This document shows, one piece after another, positions 1-5,497 of a stretch of DNA of 6,816 bases. Origin of the DNA: Pseudomonadota bacterium (GTDB taxonomy: Bacteria > Myxococcota > UBA9042 > PHBI01); assembly GCA_005788935.1 (NCBI GenBank), contig SYAK01000130.1, positions 1 through 6,816 of the forward strand, given 5' to 3'. The notes under the pieces were generated by a model. It saw nothing but the letters and a program-made list of their open reading frames with translations. It was not told where the DNA came from and ran no database searches. Each line of letters begins with the position of its first letter. The stretch's first letter is position 1. The translations under genes were made by a program, and so were the position numbers.

Positions 1-773
1 GCACGACGGGCTACGAGGAGGCGGCCATTCAGGGGCTGCTCGCTGGCCTCAACGCGGTCCTCGGTGGTCGCGGCGAGGACCCCTGGCAGCCAGCGCGCAA
101 CGCAGCCTATGCCGGTGTGCTCGTTGACGATTTGACGACCCGAGGGGTCGACGAGCCCTACCGCATGTTCACGTCACGGGCCGAGTTCCGTTTGCACCTC
201 CGCGAGGCCCACGCGGACGCGCGCCTGATGCCCGTGGCCCGCCGCCTCGGGCTGCTCGATGACGACAGCTGGCGCGCGTTCGAGCAGCGTCAGCGTGAGC
301 TTGACGGTGCGCTCGAGGCGCTGCGCGGGCTGCGCTTCGTCCCGAACGCCGAGACCTGCGACCGGCTCACCGACCACGGGCTCGCGCCCATCAGCCAGCC
401 CACGACGGCCGTCGAGCTCATCCGCCGCCCCGAGGTCGAGCTGTCCCGCCACGGGACGCTCTTTGGCGAGGTTCTGGCGGGGCTCTCGCCCGTGGCCCGT
501 GAGGTCGTTGAAATCCACATTAAATACGAGGGTTACATCGTTCGGCAGGACAGGCAGGTGGCCCAGTTCGACCGCCACGAGCGTGTGCGCCTGCCAGACA
601 CCCTCGACTATGCCACCGTCCACGGGCTCACGACCGAGGTCCGCGAGCGCCTCTCGCGGGCCCGCCCCGCGAACCTCGGTGCGGCTGGGCGACTCGCGGG
701 CGTCACACCTGCGGCGGTCTCCGCGATCCTGTTTCATCTGCGAAAGCCGGTCGCGCCGAGTGGGGACGCCTGA
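1..773 (+). CDS. mnmG: MnmG (GidA), tRNA uridine-5-carboxymethylaminomethyl modification enzyme, C-terminal part
   Basis: MnmG is the FAD-dependent partner of MnmE; together they install the carboxymethylaminomethyl (or aminomethyl) group on U34 of certain tRNAs in the cytoplasm. The reading frame is open from base 3 and ends at TGA 771-773, giving about 256 visible residues, roughly the last 40% of a protein usually ~620-650 long. The fragment opens with the second GidA signature (TTGYEEAAIQGLLAGLNA). It continues with the conserved segment containing RGVDEPYRMFTSRAEFRL, and then the C-terminal helical domain that contacts MnmE and tRNA: a KYEGYI block, an LDY block and the near-terminal GVTPAAVS motif. 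The C-terminal end looks complete. The 5' part, including the Rossmann FAD-binding motif, is outside the window. In many bacteria mnmG is followed by rsmG and parAB; here it is followed by a convergent unrelated gene. Confidence 0.97.
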   Translation, partial: TTGYEEAAIQGLLAGLNAVLGGRGEDPWQPARNAAYAGVLVDDLTTRGVDEPYRMFTSRAEFRLHLREAHADARLMPVARRLGLLDDDSWRAFEQRQRELDGALEALRGLRFVPNAETCDRLTDHGLAPISQPTTAVELIRRPEVELSRHGTLFGEVLAGLSPVAREVVEIHIKYEGYIVRQDRQVAQFDRHERVRLPDTLDYATVHGLTTEVRERLSRARPANLGAAGRLAGVTPAAVSAILFHLRKPVAPSGDA

Positions 774-779
774 GCCGAC

Positions 780-1847
780 TCAGCGCGACACGGACAGCCA
801 GGGCAACTCGGTGCCGAGGGCGTCGAGGGCGTCGTCGTCGCGCTGGAAGACGGTCTTCAGGAGACGCCGGAACCCCTCGTAATGCGGAACCTTCTCCTCG
901 ATCTGGCGGCGCATCACTCGGCGCTGCATCTCGAAGGTCCGGTGGGAGGTGTCGGTCAGGTGCATGGCCTCGAGGAAGTAGTTGGCCTCGGTCTGGATCT
1001 GCACCTCGAAGAGCTCGTGGCCCCAGCGGTAGACGTTCTTCAGCGCCTCCCAGCCCGTGCGCTTCTTCTGCTCGGGGGCGACCGAGAGGTAGTCCTTGTG
1101 CTCGATGAGCTCGAGCCCGAGGCGCTCGGGCCGCGGGTCGAGCCCGAGGCGCTCGAGCTCCGCTGTCTCGAAGCGCACCTCTTCGAGCAGCTGGTGGACG
1201 TTGTACGAGTCGACGCGGCGTGGGGTCAGGATCTTGATGCCGAACACGTCCTTGATGTACTTCGAACGTGAATTCAAGATCTTGTCGCGAGCCACGATGC
1301 TGTCGATGTCAAACAGCGCGTCGCACACCTTGTTCCAGATCTGGTCGTTGCTCTTGACCCGCGTCAGCACCCGGGTCGCGGGGGCGTCCTCGCGGCTCTC
1401 GAGCGGCCACAGCTCGAGGAAGCTCGCGCGTGGATAGAGCAGCCCGAGCGGCTGGTCGTGACTCTCGCGGTAGCGGTAGCGCCGCGCGATGCGCTGCGCG
1501 AGGGAGTAGTCCGTGAAGCGCTTGAGGTTTTCGCGCGACAGGTGCTCCTCGATGACGATGCGCTTGGCGCCAGCCGACTCGTCCTCTTCCTTCAGCCCGA
1601 CCACGACGCGGGCCACGTGCTCGATGTTGTGCGCGCCCGTCAGGCGGGTGCAGAGCAGGGTCGCGAGATCATAGAGCTCCTGCTCTCCGCGCAGAACGCC
1701 TTCCTCCCAGGTTTCGCGACAGTATTCGATTTCGCTCCGCGGCAGCTCGAGGACGGGGGCCGCGTGACCACCCGAGTCCGACGCCCGCAGCGCCTCGAGC
1801 TGGGTCGCGATGCGTTCGAGCAGGCGGTTCGTCCGCTCGTCCTTCAC
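780..1847 (-). CDS. Stand-alone RelA/SpoT-type nucleotidyltransferase domain protein (divergent alarmone-synthetase-like)
   Basis: About 355 residues from a GTG start at 1847. RelA/SpoT synthetase hallmarks occur in order: a basic RVKS (R163, K165) followed by QIWNK; DVFGIKI with the candidate metal-binding Asp at D200; a DSY block; KDYL; TGWEALK, matching the guanine-binding NGYQSLH loop but with Trp (W266) for the usual Tyr; and EVQIQT with the candidate catalytic Glu at E281. Residues ~1-155 are predicted helical and unrecognised. No HD hydrolase, TGS or ACT domain is present, so this is not a long RSH enzyme. The likely role is transfer of pyrophosphate from ATP to a guanine nucleotide or another acceptor such as tRNA; this is inferred from family only. 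The start is uncertain: GTG 1847 is the only usual start codon between the upstream stop (1901) and the conserved region, it has no clear Shine-Dalgarno, and the frame stays open further upstream. It is probably co-transcribed with 1901-2722. Confidence 0.77.
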   Translation of the reverse strand: MKDERTNRLLERIATQLEALRASDSGGHAAPVLELPRSEIEYCRETWEEGVLRGEQELYDLATLLCTRLTGAHNIEHVARVVVGLKEEDESAGAKRIVIEEHLSRENLKRFTDYSLAQRIARRYRYRESHDQPLGLLYPRASFLELWPLESREDAPATRVLTRVKSNDQIWNKVCDALFDIDSIVARDKILNSRSKYIKDVFGIKILTPRRVDSYNVHQLLEEVRFETAELERLGLDPRPERLGLELIEHKDYLSVAPEQKKRTGWEALKNVYRWGHELFEVQIQTEANYFLEAMHLTDTSHRTFEMQRRVMRRQIEEKVPHYEGFRRLLKTVFQRDDDALDALGTELPWLSVSR

Positions 1848-1900
1848 GAGGAGCCACAGCGGCGATGTCTCGCGGGCTGGGGCCCGGGGAAAGACACCCG

Positions 1901-2722
1901 TCAGGGGCGCGGCGGCACGGGGAGCGTCTCCGGTGCCGCCGGGCTCGCGGGCGCGGTGGGCGTCGGCGTCGTCGTCGCCCGCGGCCGCGCGAGCTCCTCC
2001 CGCGACGGCACCCGAATGGTCCGGACCCGCAGCGAGCCCTTCACCGACTCCAGGTTCCCCGCCAGCTCGCCAAGCGTCGGCGACCGCCCGAGCCGCAGCG
2101 CCACCGCCTTCTGCGCCATCGGCCAGAATCGCGTCGAGTCGCTCAGAATCCCGTCCTGCGTGAACTCCCGCTGCGTGATTCGCCATGCGCCCTCCTTGCG
2201 GTGCAACCGGTATTCCCATCTGAAGTTCGAGCCGTCCGCGGGCCGCGACACGACCCACGCGACCTCGTCCGTCGGCGCGGGCCGTCTGTCGGCCTCGCCC
2301 ATGAGCCGCCGCTCCATCGCGCGTCCCGCACAGTACGTCGGCCACTGCTTGCGCGAGGTCTCCACGAGCATCGCGCGCGTCAGCCGCTCGAGTTCGGCCC
2401 TGTCCGCTTCGGGCCCTCCGTCAAAGAGCGGGCCGAGCGTCTCGGACAGGCGGTGGCGATAGTCGACGAGCGCGTGGGCCCGCGCGTCCTCGCCCGCCTC
2501 GAGGGCTGCCTCGAGGCTCGCCACCGTCGCTTCGGGCCCGCGGGACTCCGGCCGCAGGACAGACCACATGGCGACGCCGGCCGCGAAGACCACCGCGTAG
2601 GCCGCCACCTTGCGCGCGGGCGACACCCGTGGCCCCGAAGCGCCCTGGTGACGCACGGCGCCCTCGCGCGGGGCGAGCGGGTCGGTCGCGTACGGGGACG
2701 GCGTCGGGGGTCGGTGGGTCAT
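1901..2722 (-). CDS. Single-pass membrane-anchored protein of unknown function (possible NTF2/MlaC-like domain)
   Basis: 273 residues from ATG 2722, chosen because AGAGGG lies ~5-7 nt upstream and because residues added by an upstream start look non-coding. A Pro-rich, positively charged N-terminus (1-38) precedes one hydrophobic segment (~39-55, VAAYAVVFAAGVAMW), suggesting N-in/C-out topology with most of the protein in the periplasm. Residues ~65-240 form an alpha+beta domain: a VDYRHRL helix, a long charged helix, a strand with RWEYRLHRKEGAWRI, then a second helical part. The YRL...GAW-I pattern recalls NTF2-like and MlaC-type proteins, but I cannot assign it firmly. The last ~29 residues are low-complexity Pro/Thr/Ala. 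It is the first gene of a leftward unit with the RelA/SpoT-like gene, whose assigned start is 53 bp beyond this stop. No catalytic motif is visible. Confidence 0.8.
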   Translation of the reverse strand: MTHRPPTPSPYATDPLAPREGAVRHQGASGPRVSPARKVAAYAVVFAAGVAMWSVLRPESRGPEATVASLEAALEAGEDARAHALVDYRHRLSETLGPLFDGGPEADRAELERLTRAMLVETSRKQWPTYCAGRAMERRLMGEADRRPAPTDEVAWVVSRPADGSNFRWEYRLHRKEGAWRITQREFTQDGILSDSTRFWPMAQKAVALRLGRSPTLGELAGNLESVKGSLRVRTIRVPSREELARPRATTTPTPTAPASPAAPETLPVPPRP

Positions 2723-2772
2723 CGCGCCCTCTCGGGTCGGGCCTTGCGGCGGACAGCGGCCGCGAGCGCCCT

Positions 2773-2796
2773 GGGGCACGCTCGCGATTGTGCCCC
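2773..2796. promoter_or_regulatory. Inverted repeat, possible operator in a divergent intergenic region
   Basis: A perfect 7-bp inverted repeat, GGGGCAC-N10-GTGCCCC (arms 2773-2779 and 2790-2796), lies between the divergent genes starting at 2722 and 2956. Its right arm overlaps the candidate -35 element of the rightward promoter. No T-run follows it, so an operator is a better reading than a terminator. In DNA this GC-rich, arms of this length can arise by chance. Confidence 0.35.
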
Positions 2797-2817
2797 GAGG
2801 CGCCCCATCCGTAGTAT
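2788..2817 (+). promoter_or_regulatory. Candidate sigma70-type promoter for the Cys-rich lipoprotein
   Basis: A -35-like TTGTGC (2788-2793) and a -10-like TAGTAT (2812-2817, 4 of 6 matches to TATAAT) are separated by 18 bp. They sit in one of the few less GC-rich patches of the intergenic region. Transcription would start near 2824, leaving a leader of about 130 nt before the ATG at 2956. The assignment is by eye and weak. Confidence 0.35.
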
Positions 2818-2853
2818 GCCACAGTTCGGCCCGGCCCGAAACCGGAAGCGACA

Positions 2854-2882
2854 GCGGTGCGCGAGGGGCCGCCGCTTTTTTT
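2854..2882 (+). terminator. Terminator-like hairpin with seven-T tract in the leader of the Cys-rich lipoprotein
   Basis: The stem GCGGTG (2854-2859) pairs with CGCCGC (2870-2875), 6 bp including one G-U pair, over a 10-nt loop. It is followed directly by seven T residues (2876-2882), the longest T-run noticed in the window. This is the layout of an intrinsic terminator on the plus strand. It lies about 30 nt downstream of the candidate transcription start and 73 nt before the start codon of 2956-3708, with no gene ending upstream on that strand. It could therefore act as an attenuator. The short stem makes it uncertain. Confidence 0.4.
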
Positions 2883-2955
2883 GAAGATCCCGCAGCCGCC
2901 CGCGTCCACGGTCCATGCCGAGCGCCCTGGCGCACCCACCCACGGAGAGCCGACC

Positions 2956-3708
2956 ATGAAGACAACCCCGATCGTGCTGAGTTTCTTCCTCGCTGCCGCA
3001 GGCGTCTCCGGTTGCGCCGTCGGGCCGGGCGGCTACGGCTGCTTCGACGACTGGGACTGCGCGGGCGGCTACTGGTGCGGGGCCGACGGCGTGTGCTACG
3101 CCGACGCGGTGACGTCGGGCTGCTTCGACGATCGGGACTGTGCGGCGGGCTACTGGTGCGGGGCCGACGGCGTCTGCTACGAAGATCAGGTGTCGTCTGG
3201 GTGCCTCGACGACCGGGACTGCGCGGCCGGATACTTCTGCGGCAACGACGGAACCTGTTACCTCGATGACCGCTGCCGCGTCGACGCTGACTGCCGCGCG
3301 GGCGAGTACTGCGCCAACGACGGGGCCTGCTACGCGGACACTGGCTGCGTCCGCGACACCGACTGCGCTGCGGGCTACATCTGCGGGGACGACGGGGTGT
3401 GCTACGCGAGCCCGACGTGCCGGGCGGACACCGACTGCTACGAGGACGAGTACTGCGCGGCCGACGGCCTCTGCTCCACGCTCCCGCCCTGCAACGACCA
3501 TATTGACTGCCCCGCGGGCACCTACTGCGCGGTCGATGGCTACTGCTTCATCGGGCAGCTGTGCCGGACGAGCGCCGACTGTCCCGTCACGGATTACTGC
3601 GCGGTCGACGGCGTCTGCGACCCGATGCCGACTTGCCGGACCGACCGCGACTGCCCGGTCGGCGCGTTCTGCAACCGGAACGGGCTGTGCGAGGCCTACA
3701 ACGGCTGA
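2956..3708 (+). CDS. Cysteine-rich lipoprotein with nine C-x5-C-x5-C-x5-C repeats
   Basis: 250 residues from ATG 2956, with GGAGAG ~6-11 nt upstream. Residues 1-20 form a lipoprotein signal peptide (KTT, hydrophobic core, lipobox VSGC with C20), so the mature protein should be lipid-anchored in the envelope. Residues 29 to ~245 are nine tandem repeats, each with four cysteines spaced exactly C-x5-C-x5-C-x5-C (36 Cys in all). Repeats 1-2 are 27 residues long; the rest are 24. Asp precedes the second Cys in all nine, an aromatic residue precedes the third in eight, and DG (NG in the last) stands before the fourth. The even Cys count and extracytoplasmic export suggest two disulfides per repeat. 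Similar four-Cys repeats are known in myxobacterial secreted proteins and score against Dickkopf-N-like profiles. The mature protein is strongly acidic. The function is unknown; a structural, adhesive or metal-binding surface role is inference. Confidence 0.9.
   Translation: MKTTPIVLSFFLAAAGVSGCAVGPGGYGCFDDWDCAGGYWCGADGVCYADAVTSGCFDDRDCAAGYWCGADGVCYEDQVSSGCLDDRDCAAGYFCGNDGTCYLDDRCRVDADCRAGEYCANDGACYADTGCVRDTDCAAGYICGDDGVCYASPTCRADTDCYEDEYCAADGLCSTLPPCNDHIDCPAGTYCAVDGYCFIGQLCRTSADCPVTDYCAVDGVCDPMPTCRTDRDCPVGAFCNRNGLCEAYNG
3040..3690 (+). repeat. Nine tandem four-cysteine repeat units
   Basis: Repeat units begin at the first Cys codons at 3040, 3121, 3202, 3274, 3346, 3418, 3490, 3562 and 3634; the last Cys codon is 3688-3690. 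Units 1 and 2 are 81 nt long, the later ones 72 nt. Units 1 and 2 agree at 67 of 81 bases and share an uninterrupted 26-base match (3067-3092 with 3148-3173), whereas later units have diverged and are alike mainly in protein. This fits expansion by in-frame tandem duplication, most recently at the N-terminal end. Confidence 0.9.
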
Positions 3709-3733
3709 CGCAGCTGACGCCTGCACGTCGAGT

Positions 3734-3761
3734 CGCCCGGAGGCCGTGAGGTCCCCGGGCG
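3734..3761. terminator. Hairpin between convergent genes, possible bidirectional terminator
   Basis: A 7-bp perfect stem, CGCCCGG (3734-3740) with CCGGGCG (3755-3761), encloses a 14-nt loop in the 69-bp gap between the convergent stops at 3708 and 3778. Placement suits shared termination for both genes. Neither side has a good T-run (only three T downstream on the plus strand), so it is not a classic intrinsic terminator. Confidence 0.35.
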
Positions 3762-3777
3762 TCGCGCGTTTCGGGGG

Positions 3778-4821
3778 TCAGCGCGAGGGGCAGTGGAGGG
3801 CGAGGCCGAGCTTTTGGGACTCGGTCACGACGACAGCCTCGCCAAAGCGCAGCACAAGGCCGTCGCGAAGGCCGCAGGCGTCGTGTCCGCCGCCGTCGAA
3901 GCGCACGAGGGCGGAGAGGGCCGAGAGGGCTTCGGTCGCGGCGCCTGCGAGGGAGGCGCAGCGCAACGCGAGGGCGGCCGCGTCGGGAGAGGCGGCGCGG
4001 TCTTCAGGTGTGCCGAGGTGTTCCTGCCAGGACGCACAGAGGCTGCGGCGCTCGCCGTCCGGGGCCGCCTCGAATCGCGCGAGCGCCTCCACCGCGGCGA
4101 GGCTGGAGGGGCCGAGCGCGGTCACTGCGGGCTGTGACGTCGGCGAGGCTGCGGGGGGAGGGGCTGGCGTCGCGGCGCGGGCGGCAAGGGCGGCGTCGAG
4201 GGAGGCGACGGCTTGCCGCAGCCAGGCCGCGTCACGGTCTCGAGGGCCGCGATAGTCGGGCTTCAACGCAAGGAGTTGCGTCCATCGCTCGCGCACGGAC
4301 TCGGCGAACGGGACGAGCTCGGCCGAGAGCGTCAGCGGGCGCTCGGCGTCGTCCACAGCCCGCAGGAAGCGCCAGGGGATGTAACCCTCCACGAAGAGCG
4401 TGTCGGGGGCGCCCGGGGCGGCCTCGCGGAGGCGGGTGCCCGCGCGGATGACGCCCTCGAGCCCGTCGCCGCGCAGGGCTGCGACGTCGGCGCGCAGGAG
4501 TGCTACGCGCTGAAGCAGCAACGGGTTGACGAGGCCGCGCGACGGGCGGTTGCCTTCTGCGGGGGACGCCAGCGCGTCGAGGAAGTCGGCGAGCGCGGCG
4601 GCACCCGGACGGGGAAGCCAGCGCGCCTCGAACGCGTCGAGGCCGGCCTGGGAGGCGAGGTCGACGGGGGCGAGCGGCTGCGTGTCCGGGGTCTGGTGGA
4701 CGGGCACCGTCAGGTCGACGGCCAGCGGGCGCAGCGGGCGCAGATCGTCGCAGGCTGCGAGGGAGGCCGCGGCGGCGAGGGCTGGGGCGAGCTGGCGCAC
4801 GGAAGGCACCGGACAGCTCAT
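3778..4821 (-). CDS. Predicted lipoprotein of unknown function, coupled to folK
   Basis: 347 residues from ATG 4821, whose ATGA overlaps the folK stop (4818-4820), indicating translational coupling; there is no separate strong Shine-Dalgarno. Residues 1-24 are a lipoprotein signal peptide with lipobox LAAC (C24), followed by Asp-Asp, which in E. coli-type sorting would favour inner-membrane retention; whether that rule applies here is unknown. Residues ~25-220 are mostly helical and Ala/Leu/Arg-rich, with a central EGYIPWRFL patch. A Pro/Ala/Ser linker (~221-235) leads to a second helical domain holding four evenly spaced cysteines (C262, C288, C316, C344), which could form two disulfides. 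I recognise no family. TPR-like folding is possible but no clear repeat is visible. The long in-frame extension upstream of 4821 is a shadow over folK and the gene beyond it. Confidence 0.82.
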   Translation of the reverse strand: MSCPVPSVRQLAPALAAAASLAACDDLRPLRPLAVDLTVPVHQTPDTQPLAPVDLASQAGLDAFEARWLPRPGAAALADFLDALASPAEGNRPSRGLVNPLLLQRVALLRADVAALRGDGLEGVIRAGTRLREAAPGAPDTLFVEGYIPWRFLRAVDDAERPLTLSAELVPFAESVRERWTQLLALKPDYRGPRDRDAAWLRQAVASLDAALAARAATPAPPPAASPTSQPAVTALGPSSLAAVEALARFEAAPDGERRSLCASWQEHLGTPEDRAASPDAAALALRCASLAGAATEALSALSALVRFDGGGHDACGLRDGLVLRFGEAVVVTESQKLGLALHCPSR

Positions 4822-5321
4822 AGCAGGGGGCGCGCCGAAGTCAAAGCCTCGAGGTGGTCTGCGAGCGGGCGGCCGGTCACCGGGTGCACGAGGTCGGGGT
4901 CGAGCGAGAGCAGGGGCGCGAGGACAAAGGCGCGGACGTGGAGCTCCGGGTGCGGCAGGGTCAGACGCGGCGTGTGGAGGACCGTCGCTCCGCGCGGGCC
5001 GTGCAGCAGCAGGTCGAGGTCCACTGTGCGCGGCCCCCAGCGAATCGCGCGGACCCGGTGGAGCGCGTGCTCGACGGCGAGCAGGGCCTCGAGCAGCAGC
5101 GTCGGCGCGAGCGTCGTCTCGAGGCGGGCGACGGCGTTCGAGTAGCGCGGCTGGCGCGGCCCGACGGGCTCGGTCCGGATGACGGGCGAGACCGTGACGC
5201 GGCGGATGCCCGGGATCGCGGCGAGGCTCCGGAGCGCACGCTCGAGGGTCGCGGCGGCGTCGCCGAGATTGGCGCCGAGTCCGATCCAGGCGGTCGTCGT
5301 GGGCGGGTCGGAGTGGGTCAT
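4818..5321 (-). CDS. folK: 2-amino-4-hydroxy-6-hydroxymethyldihydropteridine diphosphokinase (HPPK)
   Basis: HPPK transfers pyrophosphate from ATP to 6-hydroxymethyl-7,8-dihydropterin, the step before dihydropteroate synthase in folate synthesis, in the cytoplasm. The protein is 167 residues, normal for a single-domain FolK. Visible motifs are the N-terminal GLGANLGD (14-21); the pterin-site TEPVGPRQPRYSNAV (50-64); Arg89 and Arg91 in the mobile loop; the signature RWGPRTVDLDLL (94-105) with Mg-binding D101 and D103; and LPHPELHVRAFVLAPL (122-137) carrying the conserved His. The start at ATG 5321 puts the first strand (AWIGLG) at the usual distance from the N-terminus. The in-frame extension to 5477 is Arg/Pro-rich and non-coding in character. 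No strong Shine-Dalgarno is seen. The gene is followed by an overlapping lipoprotein gene and is not beside folP or folB in this window. Confidence 0.97.
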   Translation of the reverse strand: MTHSDPPTTTAWIGLGANLGDAAATLERALRSLAAIPGIRRVTVSPVIRTEPVGPRQPRYSNAVARLETTLAPTLLLEALLAVEHALHRVRAIRWGPRTVDLDLLLHGPRGATVLHTPRLTLPHPELHVRAFVLAPLLSLDPDLVHPVTGRPLADHLEALTSARPLL

Positions 5322-5392
5322 CGGGTCGCGGCGTTCCGGGCTCGGGTGGCGGCGGTGGCGGCGCGGCGGAATCGCGCGGCCTCGGGAAGGGC

Positions 5393-5420
5393 TTGCGGGT
5401 CTCGGGATTTGCGGTAGACG
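5393..5420 (+). promoter_or_regulatory. Weak candidate promoter for the DsbA-like lipoprotein
   Basis: TTGCGG (5393-5398) and TAGACG (5415-5420) are separated by 16 bp in the 176-bp gap between divergent genes starting at 5321 and 5498. Each element matches sigma70 consensus at only 3-4 of 6 positions. I see no comparable pair for the leftward folK unit; the rest of the gap is plain GC-rich sequence apart from the palindrome at 5432-5443. Confidence 0.25.
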
Positions 5421-5431
5421 GGGGGCGTTGG

Positions 5432-5443
5432 GCTGGCGCCAGC
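5432..5443. repeat. 12-bp perfect palindrome in a divergent intergenic region
   Basis: GCTGGCGCCAGC is self-complementary with no spacer and lies just downstream of the candidate -10 element, where a repressor could bind. A GC-only-type palindrome of this length is expected a few times per window in DNA this GC-rich, so position is the only reason to note it. Confidence 0.3.
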
Positions 5444-5497
5444 GTGCACCGCCCCGCGCGTTCCGTGAAGCGGGCAAATCCGACGGAGGGTCGAGGC

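Noticed and set aside
1458..2462. Long plus-strand open frame of 334 codons opposite the leftward unit
   Set aside because: It is antisense to the RelA/SpoT-like and membrane-anchored genes, spans their boundary, and has no recognisable motif; long antisense frames are expected at this GC content.
2773..2793. Sigma54 promoter (GG-N10-GC) in the inverted-repeat region
   Set aside because: GGCAC and TTG are present but the spacing to a -12 GC element is wrong.
1865..2884. Plus-strand open frame of 339 codons, Arg/Pro-rich
   Set aside because: Its low-complexity Arg/Pro/His composition is typical of a wrong frame in GC-rich DNA, and it runs through the divergent promoter region.
2723..2965. 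Upstream extension of the membrane-anchored protein to an ATG at 2965
   Set aside because: It covers the intergenic region, including the T-run and inverted repeat, and ATG 2722 has a good Shine-Dalgarno.
2956..3708. Metallothionein or EGF-like protein for the Cys-rich lipoprotein
   Set aside because: Cysteines are regularly spaced by five residues with conserved Asp and aromatic positions in an exported protein; metallothioneins are small and CxC-rich, and EGF modules have six cysteines with different spacing.
3140..4255. Plus-strand open frame of 371 codons over the Cys-repeat gene
   Set aside because: It is a shifted frame of the repeat gene, rich in Ala/Thr/Arg, and crosses the hairpin between convergent genes; the lipoprotein frame has a signal peptide, Shine-Dalgarno and regular repeats.
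5322..5477. In-frame upstream extension of folK
   Set aside because: It would add 52 Arg/Pro-rich residues before the first HPPK strand; family members start where ATG 5321 does.
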